Part shown: piece by piece, positions 55,522 through 63,959 of the stretch
Position numbering within the stretch: position 1 is the first letter of the stretch
How the letters are laid out: each line of letters begins with the position of its first letter
Assembly: GCA_027486845.1 (NCBI GenBank)
Contig: JAIXOL010000008.1
Location: 115,665 to 179,664 of the forward strand
From: Cytophagaceae bacterium
Lineage (GTDB): Bacteria; Bacteroidota; Bacteroidia; Cytophagales; Spirosomataceae
Length of the DNA: 64,000 nucleotides
Direction: 5' to 3'
Translations under genes and position numbers: made by a program
Notes under the pieces: model-generated
Database searches by the model: none
What the model saw: only the letters and a program-made list of their open reading frames with translations
What the model was told of the DNA's origin: nothing

Positions 55522-55757
55522 TTTGTCCTAAACTATAATTTAACTAATTTATGTAATTTTTTGAAATTTATAATTTAATGAAATTATGAGAAAATCACAT
55601 TTTAAATGAATGTGCACACAAATTTACGCCCTTCAACCATTGAAAAATCCCTTCTTCACTTTTATTTTTTCAAAATCAAAATATTTTCCCAAATTTCGAG
55701 TTAATATGGCATTGCGGTTGCATAAATGTATTTTTAAATTTACTAACCGCAATTACC

Positions 55758-55946
55758 ATGAAAATACACAATCACCGAGAATACACAATTGCTTACGAAA
55801 AAGCTGCTATAATGATAGACGCTGGTTTTGGCGGAAACTTTGAAAGTGAAAGATATTTTCGAGAAATAATAACAGCTATTATTGCATACGAAAAAATCTC
55901 CACCCATCAGATTTTTCCCGAAACACCCGTGAGCATGAGTGTTTAA
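55758..55946 (+). CDS. Small protein of unknown function, first gene of a membrane-protein cluster
   Basis: The 62-residue protein (MKIHNHREYTIAYEKAAIMI, then GFGGNFESERYFREIITAII) has no recognised family. It lies 17 bases upstream of the next gene in the same direction, so it is probably cotranscribed. Its amphipathic helices and size would suit a small regulator or binding partner. Confidence 0.55.
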   Translation: MKIHNHREYTIAYEKAAIMIDAGFGGNFESERYFREIITAIIAYEKISTHQIFPETPVSMSV

Positions 55947-55963
55947 AACGAGCCTATAAGTCC

Positions 55964-57049
55964 ATGTCTTTTTTTGCCCGAGTAAAAAACCTTTTTAATT
56001 CAAAACCAATAGCCCCTTCATCCAACGAAGAAGCTCTTGCTTTTAGCACCACACAAGTTCCAATTTCTCAGGAATTAACAATTATTCCCACTTCCGAAGT
56101 TCAGTCCTTTTCATCCGAAATGGACATCATACCCTTTTGGCTTGAAAATGAAGATGCATTGCGTGATGAAGGCGTAATTTTTGGTCTTTCGGAAGCAAAA
56201 GCTGATGAAAAAATCGCAGCAATCCGCAATTATTTTGCTCACCAAACGGCCGAAACCGAAAAAACAGTTGAATATCATTTCGAAAAAATAGGAGAGATTA
56301 ATTTGTTCATTGAGCAAAAAGAAACTCGAATCAATGAACTAACCGAAAAAGCACGTGTTCTTGAAAATCGTAAACGCACTGAACACCAACTGCCACGAAC
56401 ATTTATTGGCATCGTGCTTTCGTTAGCGATGTGTATCGGCAATTATTATTTAATTGATGAATCTATTATGACCAATTTTCCAAAAAATCATTATGTCATT
56501 GCACTTGGAATTTTCTTGGCAGGAATGTTCAATTTGTTTAATTCAAAATCGCTTTTTCACGAAAAAGAATCTTCAATTTCATGGCGACAACTCCTTGAAG
56601 AAGTCGGAATGCCTTTGTCAGCTTCAGTTTTTGTTTTCGTTCAATCGTTAACGGGCGACGCTTCGCAAAATCAAATTCTTCTCCGCTCATTTGCTTTGTT
56701 TTTCTTTGTATTTTTCTTGTTTTTATTTGCTGGAAAACTACTTTTGAGCAATCTAACTGTATTGAAAACAGATTCGGCAATTTGGTTTGACAACCTTCGC
56801 TTACAAAAAGACAAAATCAATAAAACTCAAGAATGGGAAAATGAAATTACTAAACTCAAAATCGAAATTGATGAGCAACGAGTAGAAAAATGGAAAATTT
56901 TGGATATCCTTAAAAGTCCAGAAGCTGAACTCAAACGCCTCAACGAACGCCGAGAAATGCTCGTTAAACTCTTTGAAAGCGAGTTTAGTTTAGCACGTAG
57001 CTACCGTGGAAAACTAACAGGCAAGCAAATAGAGGATATTCTGAAATAA
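55964..57049 (+). CDS. Coiled-coil membrane protein of unknown function (361 residues)
   Basis: The protein has an N-terminal soluble part, a coiled coil (about residues 85-140: VEYHFEKIGEINLFIEQKET), about four hydrophobic segments (TFIGIVLSLAMCIGNYYLI; YVIALGIFLAGMFNLF; LSASVFVFVQSLTG; SFALFFFVFFLFLFAGKLLL), and a second coiled coil (about 275-345: LRLQKDKINKTQEWENEITK). Its plan - coiled coil, four helices, coiled coil - is shared with the protein at 57740-59137 in the same cluster. No family or catalytic motif is recognised. It presumably sits in the inner membrane. Confidence 0.65.
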   Translation: MSFFARVKNLFNSKPIAPSSNEEALAFSTTQVPISQELTIIPTSEVQSFSSEMDIIPFWLENEDALRDEGVIFGLSEAKADEKIAAIRNYFAHQTAETEKTVEYHFEKIGEINLFIEQKETRINELTEKARVLENRKRTEHQLPRTFIGIVLSLAMCIGNYYLIDESIMTNFPKNHYVIALGIFLAGMFNLFNSKSLFHEKESSISWRQLLEEVGMPLSASVFVFVQSLTGDASQNQILLRSFALFFFVFFLFLFAGKLLLSNLTVLKTDSAIWFDNLRLQKDKINKTQEWENEITKLKIEIDEQRVEKWKILDILKSPEAELKRLNERREMLVKLFESEFSLARSYRGKLTGKQIEDILK

Positions 57050-57081
57050 AATTTTGATGAGCAAATCTCTCTGAAATAGTT

Positions 57082-57657
57082 ATGCTAAAACCAATCATAG
57101 AAGAAGAACAATTTATTGGATTAAATTTCACCCAAGAAATATTTCGTAAAGGAGAATATGAAAATTGTACTTTCACGAATTGTGATTTCTCGAATTTACA
57201 TTTATCACATTTCGATTTTATTGAGTGTGAATTTGAAGATTGTAACCTCAGCAATGTAAAACTGAGTAATGCTGCAATGAAACAAGTAAAGTTTAAAAAC
57301 TGCAAATTGCTTGGCGTAAATTTTGGAGAATGCAGTCCGTTATTGTTTTCAGTCAGCTTTTATGATTGTTTTTTGCATTTAGCAGGTTTTTACAGGTTAA
57401 AAATGAAAAATACCAAGTTTAAAAACTGTAATTTGAAAGAAGCAGATTTCACCGAAACCGACCTAACAAGTGCCATTTTTGAAAATTGCGAATTTATATC
57501 GGCAGTTTTTGAAAGAACAATCCTAGAAAAAGCTGATTTAAGAACATCCCAAAAATTTTCAATCGACCCCGAACTCAATCGAATAAAAAAAGCAAGGTTT
57601 TCACTCAGTAACATCCGAGGGCTTTTGGATAAATATAATATTGAAATAGAAAATTAG
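57082..57657 (+). CDS. Pentapeptide-repeat protein
   Basis: The 191-residue protein is a right-handed quadrilateral beta-helix of A(N/D)LxF-type repeats: YENCTFTNCDFSNLHLSHFD, IECEFEDCNLSNVKLSNAAM, KFKNCKLLGVNFGEC, and FKNCNLKEADFTETDLTSAI. A central non-repeat piece (SFYDCFLHLAGFYRLKM) divides two blocks, as in Qnr/McbG-type proteins. Those protect gyrase, but most family members have no known role. It lies between two coiled-coil membrane protein genes, 32 and 82 bases from them. Confidence 0.85.
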   Translation: MLKPIIEEEQFIGLNFTQEIFRKGEYENCTFTNCDFSNLHLSHFDFIECEFEDCNLSNVKLSNAAMKQVKFKNCKLLGVNFGECSPLLFSVSFYDCFLHLAGFYRLKMKNTKFKNCNLKEADFTETDLTSAIFENCEFISAVFERTILEKADLRTSQKFSIDPELNRIKKARFSLSNIRGLLDKYNIEIEN

Positions 57658-57703
57658 ATAACGATAGTTGATTTGAATATTGAACAGCGTTCGTTGCAAC
57701 ATT

Positions 57704-57731
57704 CGTAATTCGTAAATCGTAATTCGTAAAT
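57704..57731. repeat. Tandem 14-base repeat
   Basis: CGTAATTCGTAAAT is followed at once by CGTAATTCGTAAAT, apart from one register shift, just before the start of the next gene. It is typical intergenic repeat debris. Confidence 0.55.
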
Positions 57732-57739
57732 TTTTAAAC

Positions 57740-59137
57740 ATGGAAAATCCAGAAAATTATTATAACTCCGACTTCCAGCATGGTTATTTAATCGGTGTTG
57801 AGAATATCCGAAAAAATAAAAACCAAGACGATGACCCTTACGAGGGTTTTGTATCGAGCCATGTAGATTATGAGTGGCTACAAGAACGTATTGTCGAGAA
57901 AAAGGAAGAGGTTTCTAAAATAGACGTCGAAATTGCCGACACGAAGGAAAAACAAAAAACTTCGTTCGATAAGTTACAAGAGTTTATTTTGGGCATCAGT
58001 ACGCATTCACGCAAGGTAGGTTTTGTACAGGACCGCATAGACGATAACTTAGCAACCATCAAACGGGTAGAAGGTAAACGTAACAGAAATGAATCACCAT
58101 ACTCGCTACTTGCGGGAATCTTGTACTTAATGGCAGGTGCCGCCTTCGTTACAGGCGATTTGATTATTTCGCATGAAATTGTCGCATATGCCCTTAATAT
58201 TCGAAATAATTATGAGGCATGGGCATTTGCAATCGGATTAGCAATGCTTTCGGTATTACTAAAACCAGCTTATGATAGATTGGTTGAGCAACCATATATC
58301 AACGAATATTCACCAAAAACCAAGCGTACTTATGCCATTTTTCAAGGTTTTTTAGTAGTTTTTTCAGTGGCTACAATGATAATTTTAGGTTGGTTTCGTT
58401 ATGAGGCTTATAAAACCGAAAAACTAAAAGATAGTATTAATAAACAAATCAAAGCGATGCAGATTAACAGCCAACCAATGGACCCAACGGCTGTAAATCT
58501 TGCTGATAATCAAGCTCTTATTCATAAGATGGATGAGCAGATTAAGGCTTATGATAAACTCAATCTTGATTTGGTGAATAGTCCCTGGGCTTTGATGTCG
58601 TTTATTTTGAGTGGCGTTTTGTTTGCTATTGCAGGTGCAATTTGTTTGGGTATTTCCTTCCCGATTATGCAGTCTTACTGGTATAGTTGGCTGCAAGCAG
58701 GACCAACGATTCGCCGAATGAAAAAAAGTAACTTGAAATTAATTGAAGAAATGAAAGTCGCCGAAGGGGAGCTGGCTCAACAAATTACACAAAAAAGTAT
58801 TTTAGAAAACGACTTATCTTTATTACCAAATTTAGCAGAATTGAAAGCTGAAAGAAGAGAAATTTTAGCTCATATTGAAGATATGCTCAATCGATCGAAG
58901 GTTGCCGACCAAGACCGCCGCATCAATACGTTTGATGATGGTTTAGAGAAAGGCAAAGCCAACCGTGAAGAAATGACAGACGAAGAATACGAAGAATTTA
59001 GAAGTACATCGGTACGTCAGATGCGTAATGCACAAGACATTACGACCGATGCGGGGCCGAAAGTTTACCGTAATAATGGACTTCGTCCGCACCAAGCATT
59101 GCGTAAGGTAATTACTGAGCAGTTTAATCAGAATTAG
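57740..59137 (+). CDS. Coiled-coil membrane protein of unknown function (465 residues)
   Basis: The protein has an N-terminal soluble part with a coiled coil (about residues 48-105: LQERIVEKKEEVSKIDVEIA), membrane segments (SLLAGILYLMAGAAFVTGDL; AWAFAIGLAMLSVLLKPAYD; IFQGFLVVFSVATMIILGWF; LMSFILSGVLFAIAGAICLG) and a C-terminal coiled coil (about 325-395) with an acidic tail (REEMTDEEYEEFRS). It resembles the 361-residue protein of the cluster in layout, suggesting distant paralogy or a hetero-oligomer. No known family is recognised. Confidence 0.65.
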   Translation: MENPENYYNSDFQHGYLIGVENIRKNKNQDDDPYEGFVSSHVDYEWLQERIVEKKEEVSKIDVEIADTKEKQKTSFDKLQEFILGISTHSRKVGFVQDRIDDNLATIKRVEGKRNRNESPYSLLAGILYLMAGAAFVTGDLIISHEIVAYALNIRNNYEAWAFAIGLAMLSVLLKPAYDRLVEQPYINEYSPKTKRTYAIFQGFLVVFSVATMIILGWFRYEAYKTEKLKDSINKQIKAMQINSQPMDPTAVNLADNQALIHKMDEQIKAYDKLNLDLVNSPWALMSFILSGVLFAIAGAICLGISFPIMQSYWYSWLQAGPTIRRMKKSNLKLIEEMKVAEGELAQQITQKSILENDLSLLPNLAELKAERREILAHIEDMLNRSKVADQDRRINTFDDGLEKGKANREEMTDEEYEEFRSTSVRQMRNAQDITTDAGPKVYRNNGLRPHQALRKVITEQFNQN

Positions 59138-59182
59138 TTATTGGGAAACTGGTAATTAGGAAATTGGTTATTAGGGAATTAC
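59136..59182. repeat. Degenerate direct repeats after the membrane-protein cluster
   Basis: Three imperfect copies of a TTATTGGGAAACTGG / TAATTAGGAAATTGG / TTATTAGGGAATT word follow the stop codon. No further feature is seen up to the next gene. Confidence 0.4.
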
Positions 59183-59430
59183 AACTCAATCTATTTGAAG
59201 AAACATAATGCTATTTACAAATTTGCCCAATAACAAGTTCAACAATAACGAATAACCCATTGATAATAAACAATTTAAGTTCAAGGCACTTGCGTTAATT
59301 AATTGCTTTTTTAACCATTCCTTAATATAATTAAACTTTTTGAAGAATTTTTGTACTTTTCGATGATTTTTTTAGGAAAAGATATTTTTTTAAACAAAAC
59401 TTTGCATCACAAAAAACAAAAATACAAATT

Positions 59431-59883
59431 ATGTCAAGCAAAAAAATTGATTTTCTTCTTCCTGCGGATATAGCAGATGGTGCAACTTCGGGTATTTTAT
59501 TAGGTGATTTTAACAATTGGGACTTTAACAATGGAGTTGCTTTAAAACAACAAAAAGACGGTTCATTAAAGGCTTCAGTTAGCTTACAATCGGGTTCTTA
59601 TGAATACCGTTATTTATTGAATGATGGCCGTTGGGTAAACGATACACAAGCTTCAAAATATAGTTATAATCCAGAATTTTCAGTAGAAAATTGTGTAATC
59701 GAAGTAGTTTCTGAGATTGTCCCAGTTGCTCCAAAAGCCACTACAAACGTAAAAGCAAAAGCAACGCCTGAGGCAGTAAGTGAAAAAACAAAAGCTCCAG
59801 CAAAAACTTCAAAAACTAAAGTTGTGGTAGAGTCAAAAGTTGAAGCAATAGCACCTAAAACTACCAAAGCAAAAAAATCATAA
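59431..59883 (+). CDS. CBM48 (isoamylase N-terminal / AMPK glycogen-binding-like) protein with a Lys/Ala-rich tail
   Basis: Of its 150 residues, about 5-90 match a starch/glycogen-binding module of the CBM48 type: IDFLLPADIADGATSGILLG, GDFNNWDFNNGVALKQQKDG, and YEYRYLLNDGRWVNDTQASK. The conserved aromatic residues for glucan binding (Trp in NNW and W in GRW) are present. The rest is a low-complexity Lys/Ala/Pro/Thr tail (APAKTSKTKVVVESK, APKTTKAKKS), histone-H1-like and likely disordered. No enzyme domain is attached. It may target glycogen or serve as a regulatory subunit. Confidence 0.82.
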   Translation: MSSKKIDFLLPADIADGATSGILLGDFNNWDFNNGVALKQQKDGSLKASVSLQSGSYEYRYLLNDGRWVNDTQASKYSYNPEFSVENCVIEVVSEIVPVAPKATTNVKAKATPEAVSEKTKAPAKTSKTKVVVESKVEAIAPKTTKAKKS

Positions 59884-59921
59884 TTTACAAAGTTTAATTG
59901 TGGACAATAAAAATTTTTATG

Positions 59922-59955
59922 AGGTCTCTTGAATATTTTCTCAAGAGACCTTTTA
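59922..59955 (+). terminator. Intrinsic terminator after the CBM48 gene
   Basis: AGGTCTCTTGA and TCAAGAGACCTTTT form a perfect 11-base stem with loop ATATTTTC and a following T-run, 38 bases after the stop codon. Confidence 0.88.
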
Positions 59956-60051
59956 TTTTTACTTAAAATTTGGCAAACAAAAGCACTTAACAGTGAGTTT
60001 TAAACAGAAACAGACATATATTCATTTTATATACATCTTAATTGATTAAAA

Positions 60052-60525
60052 ATGGCACAGGCAAAAGTTGAAATCATTGACGCACTGCGTCGTACTGCAA
60101 AAAAACTTGGTTCGGGTAGTGATTATATGTGGGGACACATGGGTAGCTGCAATTGTGGAAACCTCGCCCAAGAAATCACCAAACGCTCAAAAGCAGAAAT
60201 TCATGCATACGCTATGCAAGGCAATGGCGACTGGAATGAACAATTGAACGACTATTGTGGAGTTACACAAATGCCCATTGATTTAGTGATTCACGAAATG
60301 CTTACGTCAGGATTTTCGTTGGAAGACCTCCAAAACCTCGAAAAATTAGCAGATAAACAAATTTTAATGCGTCTACCTATCGAAAATCGTTATCTTCTCC
60401 ACAATGTTAGAGCCGATGTTATCGTTTATCTTACGGAGTGGGCAAATATGCTCGAAGAACAACTCCTCGATACCATCAAACTACCTGATTTTTTACAGGA
60501 AGAGAAGACTTTAGAATATGCGTAA
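60052..60525 (+). CDS. Conserved Bacteroidota protein of unknown function
   Basis: The 157-residue soluble protein contains the distinctive YMWGHMGSCNCGNLAQEITK, with a Cys-x-Cys pair and adjacent His that could bind a metal or be redox-active, and LPIENRYLLHNVRADVIVYL near the end. It has no signal peptide. It recalls hypothetical proteins conserved across Bacteroidota, but no function is known to me. It overlaps the following outer-membrane protein gene by 8 bases, so they are cotranscribed. Confidence 0.7.
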   Translation: MAQAKVEIIDALRRTAKKLGSGSDYMWGHMGSCNCGNLAQEITKRSKAEIHAYAMQGNGDWNEQLNDYCGVTQMPIDLVIHEMLTSGFSLEDLQNLEKLADKQILMRLPIENRYLLHNVRADVIVYLTEWANMLEEQLLDTIKLPDFLQEEKTLEYA

Positions 60526-61141
60526 AATAATTTTAATGAGTGCCTTGATTATAAGCACATTGAGCGTTTTTTCCCAAGAAGGAATTCCAACTTCGAGCGA
60601 TAAAGACAGCCAAACTCAAGTAATTTTTGAAAAACCAAAACCTGAATGGAAAGAGAAGCTAAGATACGGCGGAACATTTTGGTTAGGCTTTTTTGGTGCT
60701 TTTTATATTGATGCCTCGCCAATGATTGGTTTTGAATTAAACGACAAAGGGACAGTTGCAGGAATAGGTGCAAACTTTATTTTTCAGGGAACATTCAACC
60801 GAAATAGTGCGACTAACACCAATAACACGATTTTTGGGCCAAAAATATTCATTCGTCAGCAAGTTTTCAAGCGTTTCTTTGCTCATGCTGAATACGAGTT
60901 TATTAATGCTTACGCAGATCAGTTTTACTCGTATAACCTAAACACAACCGACCCAAGTAAAAGGGTTTGGGGGAGTTCGCCACTTATTGGGGCAGGTTTT
61001 TATCAAGGTGGCGATGGCCGTCGTGGTAGCTTTATTTCATTGATGTATAATTTAGGCTATCCAAATAGAGGGTTTATTAGTCCACAAAGCCTACTTGGAA
61101 ATCAAACGCCAATTACTTTGCGTTACGGATTTTTGTTTTAA
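60518..61141 (+). CDS. Outer-membrane beta-barrel protein
   Basis: The 207-residue protein has a signal peptide (MRKIILMSALIISTLSVFSQ) and alternating amphipathic strands, e.g. RYGGTFWLGFFGAFYIDASP, GIGANFIFQGTFNR, FFAHAEYEFINAYADQF and the aromatic C-terminal end LRYGFLF expected for outer-membrane insertion. It likely forms an 8- to 10-stranded barrel. The substrate or role is unknown. Coupled to the upstream Cys-x-Cys protein by an 8-base overlap. Confidence 0.78.
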   Translation: MRKIILMSALIISTLSVFSQEGIPTSSDKDSQTQVIFEKPKPEWKEKLRYGGTFWLGFFGAFYIDASPMIGFELNDKGTVAGIGANFIFQGTFNRNSATNTNNTIFGPKIFIRQQVFKRFFAHAEYEFINAYADQFYSYNLNTTDPSKRVWGSSPLIGAGFYQGGDGRRGSFISLMYNLGYPNRGFISPQSLLGNQTPITLRYGFLF

Positions 61142-61208
61142 ATGATATTCTTTTTTCGCTTGGAGTTGTTCCTATTAATTCGTAAAATTGTACTTAAATC
61201 TAACCAAA

Positions 61209-61412
61209 ATGGGGACATTTACATTTGCAAAAGAAATAGAAACACTTCCAAGTGAATTACAGCAGGAACTGTTTGACTTCGTAGAATTCTTAAAAGTTAA
61301 ATATCAGCAAAAGCAACCATTGAAAGAGCGAGAATTTAGTTTTGCTAAAGGAAAGGTGAAACTTCACGAAGATTTCGATGCTCCCTTGGATGAATTTAAA
61401 GATTATATGTGA
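61209..61412 (+). CDS. DUF2281-type antitoxin (VapB-like)
   Basis: From ATG 61209 (MGTFTFAKEIETLPSELQQE) the protein has 67 residues. The pattern LPSELQQELFDFVEFLKVKY is typical of the DUF2281 family, usually an antitoxin with a PIN-domain toxin. Indeed a broken PIN gene follows after 2 bases. The C-terminal part (KVKLHEDFDAPLDEFKDYM) would cover the toxin's active site. Confidence 0.82.
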   Translation: MGTFTFAKEIETLPSELQQELFDFVEFLKVKYQQKQPLKEREFSFAKGKVKLHEDFDAPLDEFKDYM

Positions 61413-61414
61413 GC

Positions 61415-61756
61415 ATGAATGTACTTTTAGATACCCATTGCACTCTTATGGTTTTATAGTGGCGATGCTCAACTCTCCTCAACTTCCAAAAATTTAATCA
61501 AAGATACTTCTAATAATTGCTACGTGAGTATTGCAAGCATTTGGGAAGTCACAATAAAATACAATATCGGAAAACTCGAACTTGAAAACCCACTCACCGA
61601 CTTATTTGAGTTTATAAAACGAAACCAAATTAGCATAATACCAATAGAATTAGACCATTTAATAGAATAATCATTGCACAGGGAATGACTGAAAAGCTTA
61701 TGGTTATTTCTAAAGATAGTATCTTAAAAGACTATGATTTAACCATTATTTGGTAA
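61415..61756 (+). pseudogene. PIN-domain toxin (VapC-like), frameshifted and internally deleted
   Basis: ATG 61415 starts MNVLLDTHC, the first acidic PIN motif. After a frameshift near 61440-61452 the family sequence continues (WFYSGDAQLSSTSKNLIKDT, SIASIWEVTIKYNIGKLELE, then LTDLFEFIKRNQISIIPIEL). Near 61655-61675 the conserved HRDPFDR region is lost, and the end IIAQGMTEKLMVISKDS plus YDLTIIW continues in another frame. The nuclease cannot be made, so the antitoxin upstream is an orphan. Confidence 0.85.
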
Positions 61757-61793
61757 TTTTTTTAAATCTCATTTTTAAGTTCCTTTTTTACCT

Positions 61794-62468
61794 TTGAAAA
61801 TCTCCAGCAAATACTCTTTTCCACTCATTTCTTCGATATTTCTGACGGTTATTCCCTTGATTTTCAGTTCGATTCTCACGTTTGCGGTCGTCACTCATGA
61901 AAACACAGTTTCGGACTTTAGTTGGCAAGATTGGACGCTAATCACTTTCATTTGCTGTCTGACTTGCACATTTGCTTTTACACCTCCTACCCTTTTAGCC
62001 CTTATTTTTGGATATTTTATTGGTTGGAATGCAGTTTTGCCAGTTTTCTTGATGAATATGGTTGCTATTTTTCTCGTTAATATTATTACCAAACGCATTG
62101 ATGGAGATAAATTTAAGATGTATCTTGCTGATAATAAGCAGATTAGTAATATTTTAGAAAATATCAGAAAAGAAGAATTAAAATTTATTTTCTTTACCAA
62201 ACTTTCGCCTGTTTTACCTTTTGCCCTCACCAATTTTGTTTTTGCTTTATCGGGTGCTAAACTCAAAAATATAATTCTAGGTGGTTTTTTCGGCATGATT
62301 CCCCGTACATTATTGGCAGTTTGGACTGGCTCACAGGCTAAAGAAATCAGAAAATTACTGGAAAATCCGAATGAAGGAAGTTTGCAAAAGATTTTAATTA
62401 TTATTCTATTAGTTGTTTCGGTGGGTGGGATAATATACTCTATTCTCCCAAAAAAAATAGAAGTATAA
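61794..62468 (+). CDS. VTT-domain (TVP38/TMEM64/DedA-like) membrane protein
   Basis: The 224-residue protein has about five to six membrane helices. The stretches TFAFTPPTLLALIFGYFIGW, FFTKLSPVLPFALTNFVFAL and the Gly-rich IILGGFFGMIPRTLLAVWTG match the VTT family, now linked to lipid scrambling or flipping. No ATG exists near the N-terminus; TTG 61794 is taken as the start. The 3' end overlaps the antisense RND remnant by 60 bases. Confidence 0.8.
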   Translation: MKISSKYSFPLISSIFLTVIPLIFSSILTFAVVTHENTVSDFSWQDWTLITFICCLTCTFAFTPPTLLALIFGYFIGWNAVLPVFLMNMVAIFLVNIITKRIDGDKFKMYLADNKQISNILENIRKEELKFIFFTKLSPVLPFALTNFVFALSGAKLKNIILGGFFGMIPRTLLAVWTGSQAKEIRKLLENPNEGSLQKILIIILLVVSVGGIIYSILPKKIEV

Positions 62469-62905
62469 ATCTATAAAGTCTATATTTTTAGACCTTACAG
62501 ATTTTCTGAAAAAATACACACTAGTTGCTAGCAATTTATACATCACAGGCGTGACGATTCTGGTCAGAATTAATGACGAAATCAAACCACCAACAATTCC
62601 TAAGGTCAAAGCTGAGTACAATGGTGAATGCTCCATAATCAATGGAATCATGCCACTAATTGCCGTCATAGTTGTCAGAAAAATAGGGATAAAATGAGTT
62701 TCGCCAGCCTCTTCAATAGCAGTATCCATGCTCAAACCATTTTCTTTTCGCAAGAAATTAGTATAATCTACAAATAAAATAACGTTTTAAATTCGAGAAT
62801 CAGAATGGCAATAATTCCGAAAATCGTGATGAGGAATTGTACCAAGTCCACCAAAAGTTTCGGCCGAACACTCCACGTCACCAGCGATTTTAAACGCATA
62901 ACCTT
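62409..62905 (-). pseudogene. Remnant of an RND efflux transporter gene
   Basis: On the minus strand a fragment of an AcrB/MexF-like inner-membrane pump is left. About 62905-62800 encodes LVDLVQFLITIFGIIAILIL (a helix before the large loop), then after an internal deletion the frame moves to VILFVDYTNFLRKENGLSMD and ETHFIPIFLTTMTAISGMIP, then GGLISSLILTRIVTPVMYKL, the last helices of RND proteins. Everything upstream and most of the middle are missing. The C-terminal tail runs into the VTT gene. It is plainly non-functional. Confidence 0.85.
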
Positions 62906-63587
62906 TGGGCATTCGATAGTTTTACTACTAACGAAAGTATTATTTTACAGAAGGTATTGGACTGATTCGGGAAAAAACATTTAAAATCACGAAGTAAAAA
63001 AGTCTTAAAATAATTGACAGAAAGTGAGCATAAAATCTTTAAACTATGTAACGATTATTTATTACCAATGCTTAATTGCTCGTCGAACGGTTTCCATATA
63101 CTTTAGAATAACTCCGTCTGTTAACTCCATTGCGTAAACAAGTATAAGTTTTTATTGATAAAAAATGTACAAACTCTACAAAATCTTCCGAATTTGCAAG
63201 GTTTATGTGTTAATAATTATGATAATATCAAAACTTTTTATACCTTTTTGTCCAAATGCTACATTTTTTTTGAGCTTCAACTTTAAAAATTAATATTCAA
63301 TCAACATATTTAATATCTCATCCTTCAAATGAATATTTATCAACCAATCTGGCTCAATACGTTTTATGTTCTTTTATCTCTAATATGATTAAAAACAAAA
63401 TTTTGAATTAGAGACGATTCGCCTCAGCGATAAAAGTTTGATTATCAACAAATTAATTAATGTATTTTTACCAATTGTTTTTGTCTCAGTACTTATTTAG
63501 GATAAAACATTAAGTATCAATTTAAAAAAATAGTATTCGAATCATATTCATCTAACTTCAATCAAAACAATTAAATTTCTATAAACT
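62906..63587. other. Intergenic region without a recognisable gene
   Basis: About 680 very A+T-rich bases hold no credible ORF, RNA gene or repeat. It lies between the RND remnant and the peptidase-like fragment and is probably eroded DNA plus the upstream region of the latter. Confidence 0.5.
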
Positions 63588-63959
63588 ATGGGAAATATCA
63601 CAAAGAATTTACTGAAAAAAATAATTATATTACCATTCTTATTTCTAGGTTTAGTAGGTAAAAGTCAAAACAGAGATAACATAAATAACAGAGATATTCT
63701 TTACCTTACCTCTGGCGGCAAATTGAATCCATTACAAGCCATTATTGATATAAGACACTATTCAATAGAATTGGATGTTGATATTGCCAAACAATCTATT
63801 GCTGGCTTTACTGAAGTTAATTTGAATATATCACAAAAGACAGACACGCTTTTACTTGATTTAATACACTTATATAAAGTAACAGGGTTTGTTCATAAAA
63901 AAAGATGGGGATTCAAAAAACTGATATATTTGTTTTACGAATCAAAGATCAATTTATGA
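63588..63959 (+). CDS. N-terminal part of a possible M1-type peptidase, probably frameshifted
   Basis: The 123-residue frame has a signal peptide (ILPFLFLGLVGKSQ) and then GKLNPLQAIIDIRHYSIELD followed by IAGFTEVNLNISQKTDTLLL, which looks like the N-terminal beta domain of secreted M1 (aminopeptidase N-like) proteins. After LYKVTGF the likeness fades; an A-run at 63896-63903 is followed by an off-register frame that stays open to the window end. So the gene may be frameshifted there, or the fragment may be a remnant. The catalytic HExxH region would be beyond the window. Confidence 0.5.
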   Translation: MGNITKNLLKKIIILPFLFLGLVGKSQNRDNINNRDILYLTSGGKLNPLQAIIDIRHYSIELDVDIAKQSIAGFTEVNLNISQKTDTLLLDLIHLYKVTGFVHKKRWGFKKLIYLFYESKINL

